Shown here: positions 7,426-15,131 of the stretch, in pieces | Numbering within the stretch: the first letter of the stretch is position 1 | How the letters are laid out: each line of letters begins with the position of its first letter | Assembly: GCA_024683115.1 (NCBI GenBank) | Contig: JAIKYM010000156.1 | Span: 1-21,343 of the forward strand | DNA length: 21,343 nucleotides | From: Bacilli bacterium | Lineage (GTDB): Bacteria > Bacillota_I > Bacilli_A > RF39 > UBA660 | Direction: 5' to 3' | Translations under genes and position numbers: made by a program | Notes under the pieces: model-generated | What the model was told of the DNA's origin: nothing | Database searches by the model: none | Seen by the model: the letters and a program-made list of their open reading frames with translations, nothing else

Positions 7426-7965
7426 CTATTTTGATGCTTTCTTTCCTTCTTTAATTCTAATATGTTCATCAGCATATTTAATACCTTTACCTTTATAAGG
7501 TTCTGGTGGTCTAATATCTCTGATTTCAGCAGCGAATTGATTAACTCTTTCTTTGCTAATACCAGATACTGTTAACTTGTTAGCAGATGGAGCTTCAACT
7601 TTTAAATCAGCTGGTACATCCATCTTAACTGAATGTGAGAAACCAACGTTAAGTTCAATTTTATTTCCTTGAACAGCTACTCTGTAACCAACACCGTTGA
7701 TTTCAAGATCTCTACTAAATCCAGTAGAAACACCGATTATCATATTTTCAATTAAAGAATTTATTGTTCCATGGAATGTTTTATTTCTAATTGAATCATT
7801 TGGTCTTTTAACTGTAAGTTCAGTACCATTTACTTCAATTACCATGTTTTTATCAAATTCATTTGTTAATTCACCTTTTGGTCCTTTAACAGTAACTTTA
7901 GTTCCTTCAACTGTTACAGTAACACCAGCAGGGATTGTTAATACTCTATTACCTATTCTACTCAT
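7426..7965 (-). CDS. rplF: 50S ribosomal protein L6 (uL6)
   Basis: 179 residues, two repeated alpha/beta domains. The start MSRIGNRVLTIPAGV and the C-terminal IRPPEPYKGKGIKYADEHIRIKEGKKASK stretch (key motif EPYKGKGI, about 155-162) are diagnostic. L6 lies next to the sarcin-ricin loop and the factor-binding region of the large subunit. The gap from rpsH is 17 nt, with a weaker ribosome site (AAGGAAAATTAGTT) than its neighbours. Confidence 0.98.
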   Translation of the reverse strand: MSRIGNRVLTIPAGVTVTVEGTKVTVKGPKGELTNEFDKNMVIEVNGTELTVKRPNDSIRNKTFHGTINSLIENMIIGVSTGFSRDLEINGVGYRVAVQGNKIELNVGFSHSVKMDVPADLKVEAPSANKLTVSGISKERVNQFAAEIRDIRPPEPYKGKGIKYADEHIRIKEGKKASK

Positions 7966-7982
7966 AACTAATTTTCCTTACA

Positions 7983-8381
7983 TTACCAAATGTATGCAAG
8001 TACTTCTCCTCCTAGACCTTTATTTCTAGCATCTCTATCAGTCATGATACCTTCAGATGTAGAGATTATTGCAATACCTAATCCGTTAAGTACTCTTGGA
8101 AGTTCAGCATGTTTTGCATATACTCTTAATCCAGACTTAGATATTCTTCTTAATCCAGTTATAACTCTTACTTTCTTACCTTCAGAATATTTTAATGTTA
8201 ATGTTAAAGTATTACCATTTGAAGCTTTATTAACAACATAATCAGCAATAAAACCTTCATTCTTAAGAATCTTAGCAATTTCTTCAACAATCTTAGATCC
8301 AGCAACTTCTACTGTATCATATTTTAATTGATTAGCATTTCTTATTCTTGTAAGCATATCAGCTATTTTATCTTCTATCAT
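7983..8381 (-). CDS. rpsH: 30S ribosomal protein S8 (uS8)
   Basis: 132 residues. It begins [18 protein letters not shown] and contains the C-terminal [26 protein letters not shown] block that contacts 16S helix 21. S8 nucleates assembly of the central domain of 16S rRNA, and in E. coli it also represses the spc operon by binding its own mRNA near rplE. I looked for no matching mRNA structure in detail here, so feedback is not claimed. Gaps are 15 nt from rpsZ and 17 nt to rplF. Confidence 0.98.
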   Translation of the reverse strand: MIEDKIADMLTRIRNANQLKYDTVEVAGSKIVEEIAKILKNEGFIADYVVNKASNGNTLTLTLKYSEGKKVRVITGLRRISKSGLRVYAKHAELPRVLNGLGIAIISTSEGIMTDRDARNKGLGGEVLAYIW

Positions 8382-8396
8382 ACTAAACTCTCCTTC

Positions 8397-8582
8397 CTAC
8401 CAACTAGACTTTTTAACACCAGGTATTTTACCTTGGTTAGCAAGTTCTCTAAAGCAAATACGGCATAATCCGAATTTACGTAGTACACCATGAGGTCTAC
8501 CGCATCTTTCGCATCTAGTATATTCTCTTACACTAAATTTTTGTTTTCTTGATTGTTTAACCTTTAAACTAGTCTTTGCCAT
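8397..8582 (-). CDS. rpsZ: 30S ribosomal protein S14, zinc-binding type Z (uS14)
   Basis: 61 residues, the short zinc form. Ligands C24, C27 (CERC) and C40, C43 (CRIC) are all present, with the usual ending [12 protein letters not shown]14 sits in the 30S head next to S3, S10 and S19. The small size and four cysteines separate it from the zinc-free form of about 89-100 residues. Together with the zinc forms of L36 and adenylate kinase it shows that this operon encodes several zinc-using proteins. It starts 8 nt after rplE. Confidence 0.97.
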   Translation of the reverse strand: MAKTSLKVKQSRKQKFSVREYTRCERCGRPHGVLRKFGLCRICFRELANQGKIPGVKKSSW

Positions 8583-8590
8583 ACTCGCAC

Positions 8591-9130
8591 CTACTTTCTA
8601 AATGGCATTCCGAATGCATCTAATAATTTTAATGCTTCGTCATTAGTTTTTGCAGTTGTTACAAAAACAATGTCCATTCCTCTTACTTTTACAACTTTAT
8701 CATATTCAATTTCTGGGAAAATAATTTGTTCTTTGATTCCTAAAGTATAATTACCTTTTCCATCAAATGCTCTATTTGAAATACCTCTGAAATCTCTAAC
8801 ACGAGGTAAAGCAACCTTAATTAATTTTTCCATGAAATTATACATTTTTTCACCTCTAAGTGTAACTTTAACACCTATTGGTTGACCTTCTCTAATCTTG
8901 AAACCAGCTATAGAATGTTTAGCTTTAGTTACTACAGCATGTTGTCCAGTGATTGCTTCTAAGTCTTCCTTAGCTGCATCAATGAACTTATCTTCTTTAG
9001 CGCCTTCGCCAACTCCCATATTGATAACAATCTTATCTAATTTAGGTACTTCCATAATTGAAGAATAATTAAATTCTTTCATTAATTCAGGTTTGATATC
9101 ATTTTCGTATTTATCTCTTAACATACTCAT
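8591..9130 (-). CDS. rplE: 50S ribosomal protein L5 (uL5)
   Basis: 179 residues. It starts [20 protein letters not shown]; the first ATG (9128-9130) has AGGTGA 6 nt upstream and overlaps the rplX stop by one base (TAATG), so it is preferred to the ATG two codons later. Typical blocks are [15 protein letters not shown] (28-42), the [21 protein letters not shown] region and [10 protein letters not shown] near the end. L5 binds 5S rRNA and forms the bridge to S13 in the small-subunit head. Confidence 0.98.
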   Translation of the reverse strand: MSMLRDKYENDIKPELMKEFNYSSIMEVPKLDKIVINMGVGEGAKEDKFIDAAKEDLEAITGQHAVVTKAKHSIAGFKIREGQPIGVKVTLRGEKMYNFMEKLIKVALPRVRDFRGISNRAFDGKGNYTLGIKEQIIFPEIEYDKVVKVRGMDIVFVTTAKTNDEALKLLDAFGMPFRK

Positions 9131-9441
9131 TACTTATCACCTGACTCTTTCTTTGTAGATTTTTTTGCAACCTTTTTAGGTTCTTCTTTTGTAGTTTTTT
9201 CTGCTTTCTTAGCAGCTTTCTTTTCTTCAGCTACTAATTTAACGTTAGAAATGTGAATTGGTGCTTCCATAGTAACTCTTCCACCTGTTTCATTTGCTGC
9301 ACTAGGTTTCATATGTTTAGTAACAACGTTAACTCCAGATACCACTACTTTATTTTTATTTTTAATAATTTTAGTAACAGTTCCTTCTTTACCTTTGTCA
9401 TCGCCAGCGATAACTAGAACTTTATCTCCAACTTTTACCAT
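9130..9441 (-). CDS. rplX: 50S ribosomal protein L24 (uL24) with replaced C-terminus
   Basis: 103 residues from the ATG at 9439-9441, which has AGGAGG 6 nt upstream; an in-frame ATG at 9465 overlaps rplN and is rejected. Residues 1-70 form the KOW/SH3-like L24 core ([19 protein letters not shown], and [12 protein letters not shown]). After that, instead of the usual domain containing a GYK/GKKVR-type segment, the last 33 residues are a lysine/glutamate/threonine-rich low-complexity tail. L24 is an early assembly protein at the tunnel exit. Translation of rplE is coupled through a one-base overlap. Confidence 0.95.
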   Translation of the reverse strand: MVKVGDKVLVIAGDDKGKEGTVTKIIKNKNKVVVSGVNVVTKHMKPSAANETGGRVTMEAPIHISNVKLVAEEKKAAKKAEKTTKEEPKKVAKKSTKKESGDK

Positions 9442-9451
9442 ATTTATCCTC

Positions 9452-9820
9452 CTATAAAACTTCATTAGCTAGTGATACGATCTTCATGTAGTTCTTATCA
9501 CGTAACTCTCTTGCAACAGGTCCTAATACACGAGTTCCGATTGGACTCTTATCTTCTTTGATTAATACACAAGCGTTGTCACCAAATTTGATATATGATC
9601 CATCTTCTCTTCTAACACCTTGTCTTGATCTAACGATTACAGCTTTGCAAACTTTACCTTCTTTAATATTAGAGTTTGGAATAGCTTTCTTAACAGTTAC
9701 AGTTACTACATCTCCAATATTAGCATATTTAACTTTACTTCCACCTTTTACTCTGATTACTAGAACTTCTCTTGCGCCAGAGTTATCAGCAACTTTTAAT
9801 CTAGTTTCTTGTTGTATCAT
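9452..9820 (-). CDS. rplN: 50S ribosomal protein L14 (uL14)
   Basis: 122 residues, the invariant family length. It starts [19 protein letters not shown] and carries the signature [22 protein letters not shown] (about 56-77, allowing for the E in KEGK). L14 lies at the subunit interface, forms bridge B8 and is the docking site of the silencing factor RsfS in other bacteria. A GGAGG site lies in the 11-nt gap after rpsQ, and the gap to rplX is 10 nt. Confidence 0.98.
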   Translation of the reverse strand: MIQQETRLKVADNSGAREVLVIRVKGGSKVKYANIGDVVTVTVKKAIPNSNIKEGKVCKAVIVRSRQGVRREDGSYIKFGDNACVLIKEDKSPIGTRVLGPVARELRDKNYMKIVSLANEVL

Positions 9821-9831
9821 AATAACCCTCC

Positions 9832-10092
9832 TTAGATTTCTACAGATTCGATTAATACTTTATCAAGAGCATATCTCTTAGTTTTAGATAATGGTCTTGT
9901 AGATACTAATCTAACTGTATCTCCAACTTTCGCAATATTCTTTTCATCATGAGCAGCATACTTCTTAGAAGTTTTAACTCTCTTATGATATAAAGGATGA
10001 TTTTTATAAGTTTCTACTAAAACAGTTATAGTCTTATCATTCTTAGCTGATACAACTTTACCTGTTATATAAGTTTTATTAGTTTCACTCAT
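9832..10092 (-). CDS. rpsQ: 30S ribosomal protein S17 (uS17)
   Basis: 86 residues, an OB-fold protein. The blocks [14 protein letters not shown] (11-24) and [19 protein letters not shown] (about 32-50) are standard. S17 is a primary binder of the 16S 5' domain. Its start overlaps the rpmC stop by one base (TAATG), with GGAGGAG upstream inside the rpmC 3' end, indicating translational coupling. Confidence 0.98.
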   Translation of the reverse strand: MSETNKTYITGKVVSAKNDKTITVLVETYKNHPLYHKRVKTSKKYAAHDEKNIAKVGDTVRLVSTRPLSKTKRYALDKVLIESVEI

Positions 10093-10295
10093 TATTGTTC
10101 TCCTCCTTCATTTTCTCTTTCTGCTAGAACAGTTTTTAATCTAGCAATAGTCTTTCTATCTTCATTAATCTTATGAGATTTTTCTAAAGCTGCAGTAGCT
10201 TGTTTCATTCTCATATCGAATAATTCAGACTTTAATTCTTCAATCTTCTTAACGATTTCTTCAGTGGACATTTTTCTAATTTCATTAGTTTTCAT
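10092..10295 (-). CDS. rpmC: 50S ribosomal protein L29 (uL29)
   Basis: 67 residues, predicted as two antiparallel helices. The block [23 protein letters not shown] (about 21-43) is typical. L29 lies at the tunnel exit beside L23 and contributes to the docking area for SRP and trigger factor. Its TAATG junctions overlap rplP upstream and rpsQ downstream by one base each, making rplP-rpmC-rpsQ a tightly coupled trio. Confidence 0.97.
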   Translation of the reverse strand: MKTNEIRKMSTEEIVKKIEELKSELFDMRMKQATAALEKSHKINEDRKTIARLKTVLAERENEGGEQ

Positions 10296-10714
10296 TATTT
10301 ATTTCCACCTTCCTTTTCAACAAATCTTGTTGTTACTGATAACTTGTGTGAAGCAAGTCTTAAAGCTTCTCTAGCGATTTCTTCAGAAACATCAGAAATT
10401 TCGAACATTACTGTTCCAGCTTTAACTACTGCATCAAAATGATCAACAGATCCTTTACCAGTACCTTGACGTTGTCCTAAACCTTGTTTAGTTCTTGCTA
10501 AGTGAGGGAATATATTAATATATACATTTCCACCACGTTTCATATATCTTGTCATAGCAATACGAGCTGCTTCAATTTGTCTTGAACTTACATATCCGCC
10601 TTCTTTAGCTTGTAGTCCATATTCACCTTTAGTAACTTTAGTATTACCTTTTGCTTTTCCTTCATAAGAAATTCTATGAGGTTTACGATATTTTGTTCTT
10701 TTAGGCATTAACAT
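10295..10714 (-). CDS. rplP: 50S ribosomal protein L16 (uL16)
   Basis: 139 residues, starting [14 protein letters not shown]. The first ATG (10712-10714) lies 8 nt after AAAGGAGG and overlaps rpsC by 14 nt; the second ATG two codons later is at a poor distance, so the first is chosen. The loop [14 protein letters not shown] (about 74-87) is the conserved part that reaches the aminoacyl-tRNA elbow and peptidyl-transferase region. L16 joins late in large-subunit assembly. Confidence 0.97.
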   Translation of the reverse strand: MLMPKRTKYRKPHRISYEGKAKGNTKVTKGEYGLQAKEGGYVSSRQIEAARIAMTRYMKRGGNVYINIFPHLARTKQGLGQRQGTGKGSVDHFDAVVKAGTVMFEISDVSEEIAREALRLASHKLSVTTRFVEKEGGNK

Positions 10715-11366
10715 CGCTATTACCTCCTTTTTTCTTAGCTTTTAATATTTCACCTTTGTAGATCCATACTTTAACACCAATTTTACCATAAGTAGTATCA
10801 GCTTCAGCAGTAGCATAATCTACATCAGCTCTAATAGTTTGTAGAGGAACTGTTCCTTCTACATAGAATTCGCTTCTTGCCATTTCAGCTCCACCAAGTC
10901 TACCTGAAACCATAGTCTTAATTCCTTTAGCTCCAGCCTTCATAGTGTCTTTAATAGCTTTCTTTTGAATATTATGATAGTTACCTCTGTTTTCAATTTG
11001 TCTAGCAATTGATTGAGCAACTAATGAAGCGTCCATAACTGGTTCTTTAACATCTACGATATTAACGTATACTGTTTCACCAGTTACACTCTTAATTTCA
11101 TTTCTTAATTTTTCAATATCTTCTCCACCATGTCCGATGATAACACCAGGTTTAGCAGTAAAGATTTTAACATCAATTCTATTTGGCTTTCTTTCGATTT
11201 CAATCTTAGATACAGCAGCATCTTTTAACTTCTTAGTTAAATATTCACGAATTTTAATATCATTATTTAATGATGTTACATATTCTTTTCCTTCTGCATA
11301 CCATTTAGATTCCCAATCTTTATTAACACCAAGTCTTAATCCTCTAGGATCTACCTTTTGTCCCAT
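10701..11366 (-). CDS. rpsC: 30S ribosomal protein S3 (uS3)
   Basis: 221 residues. It starts [14 protein letters not shown]. The type II KH domain carries the loop G78-H-G-G81 followed by EDIEKL; many bacteria have GRGG, so the Arg is His here. The C-terminal domain has [17 protein letters not shown]3 lines the mRNA entry channel with S4 and S5 and takes part in its helicase activity. Its AAGGAGG site is formed by the last codons of rplV (GKEA), only 2 nt separate the two genes, and its own end overlaps rplP by 14 nt. Confidence 0.97.
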   Translation of the reverse strand: MGQKVDPRGLRLGVNKDWESKWYAEGKEYVTSLNNDIKIREYLTKKLKDAAVSKIEIERKPNRIDVKIFTAKPGVIIGHGGEDIEKLRNEIKSVTGETVYVNIVDVKEPVMDASLVAQSIARQIENRGNYHNIQKKAIKDTMKAGAKGIKTMVSGRLGGAEMARSEFYVEGTVPLQTIRADVDYATAEADTTYGKIGVKVWIYKGEILKAKKKGGNSDVNA

Positions 11367-11368
11367 AA

Positions 11369-11710
11369 TTAAGCCTCCTTACCATCACTAACTTTAACAG
11401 TTATGTGACTTGTTCTTTTATCTCTTCTATCAACTCTAGATCTAGAAGCTGGTTTCCATCTTCTATAGATAACTCCAGGATTGATGAAGCACTCAGATAC
11501 TACTAAATCTTCAACCTTAGCACCAAAATTGTTTGTAGCATTAGCCATAGCTGATTCTAAAACTTTTAAGATTAAGCCAGAAGACTTAGTATTTGTATTC
11601 TTTAAAATATTAACAGCAGTAGTAGCCTTCTTTCCTCTGATTAAATCAAGAGTCATTCTAGCTTTTAAAGGAGCTACCATTGCGTTTTTATGTATTGCAA
11701 ATGTTTCCAT
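11369..11710 (-). CDS. rplV: 50S ribosomal protein L22 (uL22)
   Basis: 113 residues. The globular part contains [19 protein letters not shown] (18-36). The long beta hairpin that lines the peptide exit tunnel spans about 77-103 ([20 protein letters not shown]), where macrolide-resistance changes occur in other bacteria; nothing unusual is seen in it. Gaps are 11 nt from rpsS and 2 nt to rpsC. Confidence 0.98.
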   Translation of the reverse strand: METFAIHKNAMVAPLKARMTLDLIRGKKATTAVNILKNTNTKSSGLILKVLESAMANATNNFGAKVEDLVVSECFINPGVIYRRWKPASRSRVDRRDKRTSHITVKVSDGKEA

Positions 11711-11721
11711 CTAAACTCCTC

Positions 11722-11988
11722 CTACTTATTATTTTCTCCATGACCGCCATTTTTACGAGTCAATGAGAATTCACCAAGTTTGTGATCTACCATTTCTTCA
11801 CTAATATATACAGGAATAAATTCCTTACCATTGTGAACAGCAATTGTATGTCCTACAAATTCAGGAGTTATTGTTGAACGTCTTGAATGAGTCTTAATAA
11901 CTTCTTTCTTATTTTCAGCATTTAACTTTTGAACTTTCTTTAAAATATGATCATCAACGAAAGGTCCTTTTTTCAAACTTCTTGCCAT
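11722..11988 (-). CDS. rpsS: 30S ribosomal protein S19 (uS19)
   Basis: 88 residues from the ATG at 11986-11988 ([15 protein letters not shown]). A TTG two codons earlier opens a slightly longer frame, but AGGTGA sits 6 nt before the ATG, so ATG is preferred. [16 protein letters not shown] and the C-terminal [13 protein letters not shown] are typical. S19 pairs with S13 at the top of the 30S head. The ribosome site begins at the last bases of the rplB stop region (10-nt gap). Confidence 0.97.
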   Translation of the reverse strand: MARSLKKGPFVDDHILKKVQKLNAENKKEVIKTHSRRSTITPEFVGHTIAVHNGKEFIPVYISEEMVDHKLGEFSLTRKNGGHGENNK

Positions 11989-11998
11989 AGTCAATCAC

Positions 11999-12835
11999 CT
12001 ACTTATTTTTCTTTCTACTAATAATAAGCTTATTAGATGCTTTCTTTGGATTTCTAGTCTTAACTCCAAGAGCAGGTTTACCCCAAGGAGTCATTGGTGA
12101 CTTACGTCCGATTGGCGTTCTACCTTCACCACCACCATGTGGGTGATCGTTAGGATTCATTACTGAACCTCTATTAGTAGGTCTAATACCCATATGTCTA
12201 GTACGTCCAGCTTTACCAACTTTTACTAATTCTGAATCTTCGTTACCAACAACACCGATTGTTGCCATACAGTTACCAAGAATCTTTCTTGTTTCACCTG
12301 ATTGTAAACGAACGATTACATATTTATCATCTCTACCAAGTATTTGTACAGATGCACCAGCAGATCTAGCGATTTCTGCACCCTTACCAGGTTTTAATTC
12401 TACATTGTGTACTAAAGTACCAACTGGAATGTTTTGTAATTGCATAGCGTTACCAACTTTGATATCAACAGCTTCGCCAGCTTCTACGATCATTCCAACT
12501 TTTAAATCTTTTGGTGCGATAATATATCTTTTTTCACCATCTAAATAATTGATTAATGCAATATTAGAATTTCTATTTGGATCGTATTCGATTGAAGCAA
12601 CTTTACCAGTTACACCAAATTTATTTCTCTTGAAATCAATCATTCTGTATTTTCTTTTAGCTCCGCCACCAATGTGTCTAACAGTTAATCTACCTTGATT
12701 GTTACGTCCACCAGTTTTAGCTTTTGTTTTTAATAATGACTTAGTAGGATTATTTCCTTGAGTAAGTTCATCATTAGATAATGTTGACATTCCACGACGT
12801 CCATTAGTCGTAGGTTTATATTTTAATATACCCAT
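11999..12835 (-). CDS. rplB: 50S ribosomal protein L2 (uL2)
   Basis: 278 residues, full length. L2 is a primary 23S binder needed for subunit association and peptidyl-transferase activity. The RNA-binding OB/SH3-like middle (about 60-200) is intact, and the C-terminal region contains [20 protein letters not shown], including the conserved histidine implicated in catalysis in E. coli. The start [18 protein letters not shown] is preceded by GGAGGGTATTGAA. It lies 15 nt after rplW. Confidence 0.98.
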   Translation of the reverse strand: MGILKYKPTTNGRRGMSTLSNDELTQGNNPTKSLLKTKAKTGGRNNQGRLTVRHIGGGAKRKYRMIDFKRNKFGVTGKVASIEYDPNRNSNIALINYLDGEKRYIIAPKDLKVGMIVEAGEAVDIKVGNAMQLQNIPVGTLVHNVELKPGKGAEIARSAGASVQILGRDDKYVIVRLQSGETRKILGNCMATIGVVGNEDSELVKVGKAGRTRHMGIRPTNRGSVMNPNDHPHGGGEGRTPIGRKSPMTPWGKPALGVKTRNPKKASNKLIISRKKNK

Positions 12836-12850
12836 TTCAATACCCTCCTA

Positions 12851-13120
12851 CTATATTTCTATTGCAAAACCGTCTTTTAATACAACGATTGCTTTCTTAT
12901 AAGTTTTTGTTGTGCCTGTATATCTACCAACTCTTTTATCTTTAGATTTAGTATTAAGAGTTCTTACATTAGCAACTTTAACATTAAATGCACTTTCTAT
13001 TGCTTGTTTAATTTGTGTTTTATTAGCAGCTTTATCAACTTTGAAAACATAAGTTTTACCATCGTTAGCTGTTACAGCAGATTTCTCAGTCACTACTGGG
13101 GCTATAATTATATTTTTCAT
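12851..13120 (-). CDS. rplW: 50S ribosomal protein L23 (uL23)
   Basis: 89 residues, typical of bacterial L23. The start region IIIAPVVTEKS contains the surface glutamate (E12) in the VTEKS turn that corresponds to the trigger-factor docking site. The KANKTQIKQAIESAFNVKV-type helix (read here as KAANKTQIKQAIES) leads to the tunnel hairpin. The start overlaps the rplD stop by one base (TAATG), with GGAGG inside the rplD end. Confidence 0.98.
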   Translation of the reverse strand: MKNIIIAPVVTEKSAVTANDGKTYVFKVDKAANKTQIKQAIESAFNVKVANVRTLNTKSKDKRVGRYTGTTKTYKKAIVVLKDGFAIEI

Positions 13121-13743
13121 TAGTTAAGTGCCTCCTCTATATATTTGCAAGAGTCTTCATCAAATACTACGTAATCAGCGTTAACTACATCATAGCAATT
13201 AATTTCATCAGCCATGATTACAGCTAAATTACCAATATTTCTAGTTGCTAAATATAATTTTTCAGCATCATTAGCAGATATAAATAATACCTTTCCTTCT
13301 ACTTTTAAGTTAGTTAATAATGATTTAACATCTTTAGTCTTAGTAGAAGCAATTTCTAATGATTCAACAACTAGTACTCTCTTTTCATTTAATTTTTCAG
13401 TTAATGCAGATTTTAAAGCTAAATTTCTTTCTTTTCTATTCATCTTGAAACCATAGCTTCTTGGAGTAGGTCCAAATACAATTCCGCCTCCTCTATAATG
13501 AGGTGCTCTTATAGAACCTTGTCTTGCATTACCAGTTCCTTTTTGTCTGTAAGGTTTTCTTCCTCCGCCAGATACGTCAGATCTTCCCTTTACAGCATGT
13601 GTTCCTTGTCTTAAAGAATCCATTTGTAATTTTAATGCTTTCTTTAATACAGTTTCATTTGTTTCAATCTTCCAGATTGCATCGTTTAATGTTACTTCTT
13701 TATTTGATTCACCTTTAAGGTTTAATACTTTTAACTTTGCCAT
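13120..13743 (-). CDS. rplD: 50S ribosomal protein L4 (uL4)
   Basis: 207 residues. The tunnel loop (about 55-90) is rich in glycine and arginine (GGGRKPYRQKGTGNARQGS, then APHYRGGGIVFGP), and forms the narrow part of the exit tunnel with L22. In gamma-proteobacteria L4 also represses the S10 operon by acting on its leader; whether it does so here is unknown, but this operon does have a structured leader (14872-15001). The gap from rplC is 27 nt and AAAGGAG precedes the ATG. Confidence 0.98.
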   Translation of the reverse strand: MAKLKVLNLKGESNKEVTLNDAIWKIETNETVLKKALKLQMDSLRQGTHAVKGRSDVSGGGRKPYRQKGTGNARQGSIRAPHYRGGGIVFGPTPRSYGFKMNRKERNLALKSALTEKLNEKRVLVVESLEIASTKTKDVKSLLTNLKVEGKVLFISANDAEKLYLATRNIGNLAVIMADEINCYDVVNADYVVFDEDSCKYIEEALN

Positions 13744-13770
13744 AATACTTATCTCCTTTCATCTGAAGAA

Positions 13771-14532
13771 TTATTCTTCAGTTGTTTCCTCAACTTTCTC
13801 TTCAGCAACAGTTTCTTCAGCAACTTCTTCTGTTGTTTCAACAACTTCTTCTGTAGGTTCAGCTACAGCTTCTTCTTCATAAACGATGATTTCTTTAGGT
13901 TCAACTTTACCAGGTTTAACTGATGATTTGATAACAACTAAAGATTGTTTTGCTCCTGGAATGTTACCACTAACTAAAATGTAATTATCAGTTGTGTTAA
14001 CTTCAATAATTTCTAGGTTTTGAATTGTAACAGTTTGAGCTCCCATATGTCCAGCTAACTTTTTACCCTTTAAAACTCTCATTGGTCTCATAGTTCCCAT
14101 TGAACCAGGTCTTCTATGATAATCAGAACCATGTGTTTCAGGTCCTCTAGATTGTCCATGACGTTTAATAACACCTTGGAAACCTTTTCCTTTTGATGTG
14201 CCAGTTACATCTACTCTTTCTCCAACTGTGAATGTGCTAGCATCTAAAGTACTTCCTAGAGTATAATCTTGAGGATTATCAACTCTTAATTCTTTATAGA
14301 AGCGCTTAGGAGCTACACCAGCTTTTTTTGCATGTCCTGCTTCAGGTTTTGATACATGCTTTTCTTTCTTGTCAACTGTAGCTAATTGAATAGCGTTGTA
14401 TCCATCAGTTTCAACAGTCTTAATTTGTGAAACTACATTAGGTTCAATAGATACTACAGTAACAGGAATTACTTTTCCATCTTTCGTAAATTTTTCTGTC
14501 ATTCCGACTTTACGACCTAAGATTCCTTTCAT
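13771..14532 (-). CDS. rplC: 50S ribosomal protein L3 (uL3) with acidic C-terminal tail
   Basis: 253 residues from the ATG at 14530-14532 ([15 protein letters not shown]). An in-frame ATG at 14547 lies within the GGAGG ribosome site and is rejected. The core to about residue 210 is normal: [16 protein letters not shown] (111-126) with the glutamine Q119 that PrmB methylates in other bacteria, and the [12 protein letters not shown] finger near the peptidyl-transferase centre. Residues about 218-253 are an extra, almost purely acidic tail built from Glu, Val, Thr and Ala ([13 protein letters not shown] and similar), absent from typical L3 of about 205-210 residues. Confidence 0.96.
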   Translation of the reverse strand: MKGILGRKVGMTEKFTKDGKVIPVTVVSIEPNVVSQIKTVETDGYNAIQLATVDKKEKHVSKPEAGHAKKAGVAPKRFYKELRVDNPQDYTLGSTLDASTFTVGERVDVTGTSKGKGFQGVIKRHGQSRGPETHGSDYHRRPGSMGTMRPMRVLKGKKLAGHMGAQTVTIQNLEIIEVNTTDNYILVSGNIPGAKQSLVVIKSSVKPGKVEPKEIIVYEEEAVAEPTEEVVETTEEVAEETVAEEKVEETTEE

Positions 14533-14565
14533 TTTTCTTTCCTCCATATTTTATTTTTTGTTTGA

Positions 14566-14871
14566 TTACATAGTTTTGATGTTTACTTCAACACCACTAG
14601 GTAAATCTAAATGTGCTAACGCATCCATAGTTTCTTTACTAGGATTCTTAACATCGATTAATCTCTTATGAGTTCTCATTTCAAATTGTTCACGAGCATC
14701 TTTGTATTTGTGTACAGCACGTAATACAGTGATCTTTTGAACTTCTGTTGGAAGAGGTACAGGTCCAGAGATTTCTCCACCAGTTCTCTTAACAGTATCA
14801 ATGATTCTTGCACAAGCAGTATCAAGAACTCTATGATCATAAGCTTTTAATCTTAATCTTACTTTTGACAT
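14566..14871 (-). CDS. rpsJ: 30S ribosomal protein S10 (uS10/NusE)
   Basis: 101 residues from the ATG at 14869-14871 ([17 protein letters not shown]), with AGGGAGG 9 nt upstream. The frame is open much further upstream to 15036, but that part covers the leader and promoter. [24 protein letters not shown] (about 29-52) and the [12 protein letters not shown] loop are diagnostic. S10 is in the 30S head and also, as NusE, pairs with NusB in antitermination. It is the first gene of the array; the gap to rplC is 33 nt. Confidence 0.98.
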   Translation of the reverse strand: MSKVRLRLKAYDHRVLDTACARIIDTVKRTGGEISGPVPLPTEVQKITVLRAVHKYKDAREQFEMRTHKRLIDVKNPSKETMDALAHLDLPSGVEVNIKTM

Positions 14872-15001
14872 TTTACATGTCCTCCCTTCGTTTATATCTT
14901 GTATAAACTTGCTCCGAGCAAATAACCCGTTACATATGGTTTGAGTTTTACAACTCTTCCTAGTGTATCGACAACCTCGCCCATCTTCGCCGTTTAAACT
15001 A
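14872..15001 (-). promoter_or_regulatory. Structured 5' leader of the S10 operon (candidate ribosomal-protein leader)
   Basis: About 130 nt lie between the predicted transcription start and the rpsJ ATG, less A+T-rich than other intergenic DNA here. Local hairpins seen leftward: CGGCGA (14987-14992) with TTGTCG (14969-14974); GAGTT/AACTC (14952-14956 with 14943-14947, loop GTAA); TTGC/GCAA (14918-14921 with 14909-14912, loop TCGGA); and GTTTATA/TATAAAC (14902-14908 with 14890-14896, loop CAAGA), which ends 2-3 nt before the AGGGAGG site. The first GTTTA of the leader could also pair with TAAAC of the last hairpin, giving an alternative fold. A regulatory role is inference. Confidence 0.55.
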
Positions 15002-15007
15002 CAAACC

Positions 15008-15036
15008 ATTATAAACGATTTTTTGGTAGAAATCAA
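15008..15036 (-). promoter_or_regulatory. Sigma-A-type promoter of the S10-spc-alpha operon
   Basis: On the minus strand TTGATT (15031-15036) is followed by a 17-bp spacer and a perfect TATAAT (15008-15013). The expected start is near 15000-15002. No other promoter of this quality was seen within the array. Confidence 0.85.
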
Positions 15037-15065
15037 GTTTTTTGGGCATATTTTTCTAAAATTAA

Positions 15066-15102
15066 TTTACACTACTATTTTCGACTAAAAATACAATGTA
15101 AA
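15066..15102. repeat. Imperfect inverted repeat between divergent promoters
   Basis: Outer arms TTTACA (15066-15071) and TGTAAA (15097-15102) flank inner arms TATTTT (15076-15081) and AAAATA (15088-15093), centred near 15084. It lies about 30 bp upstream of the S10 -35 element and immediately upstream of the -10 element of the rightward glycosyltransferase gene, where an operator could act. It may also be chance in A+T-rich DNA. Confidence 0.4.
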
Positions 15103-15104
15103 TA

Positions 15105-15124
15105 TGATATAATCTTATTGGAGG
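15105..15124 (+). promoter_or_regulatory. Extended -10 promoter and ribosome site of the glycosyltransferase gene
   Basis: TGATATAAT (15105-15113) is a TGn-extended -10 element; no good -35 hexamer is found 16-18 bp upstream, which extended -10 promoters tolerate. The predicted start (about 15119-15120) coincides with the GGAGG site at 15120-15124, 7 nt before the ATG, so the 5' untranslated region would be only about 12 nt. Confidence 0.6.
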
Positions 15125-15131
15125 ATTTATT

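Noticed and set aside
14872..15036. In-frame open extension of rpsJ upstream to an ATG at 15036
   Set aside because: It would include the promoter and leader; the AGGGAGG site and family length place the start at 14871.
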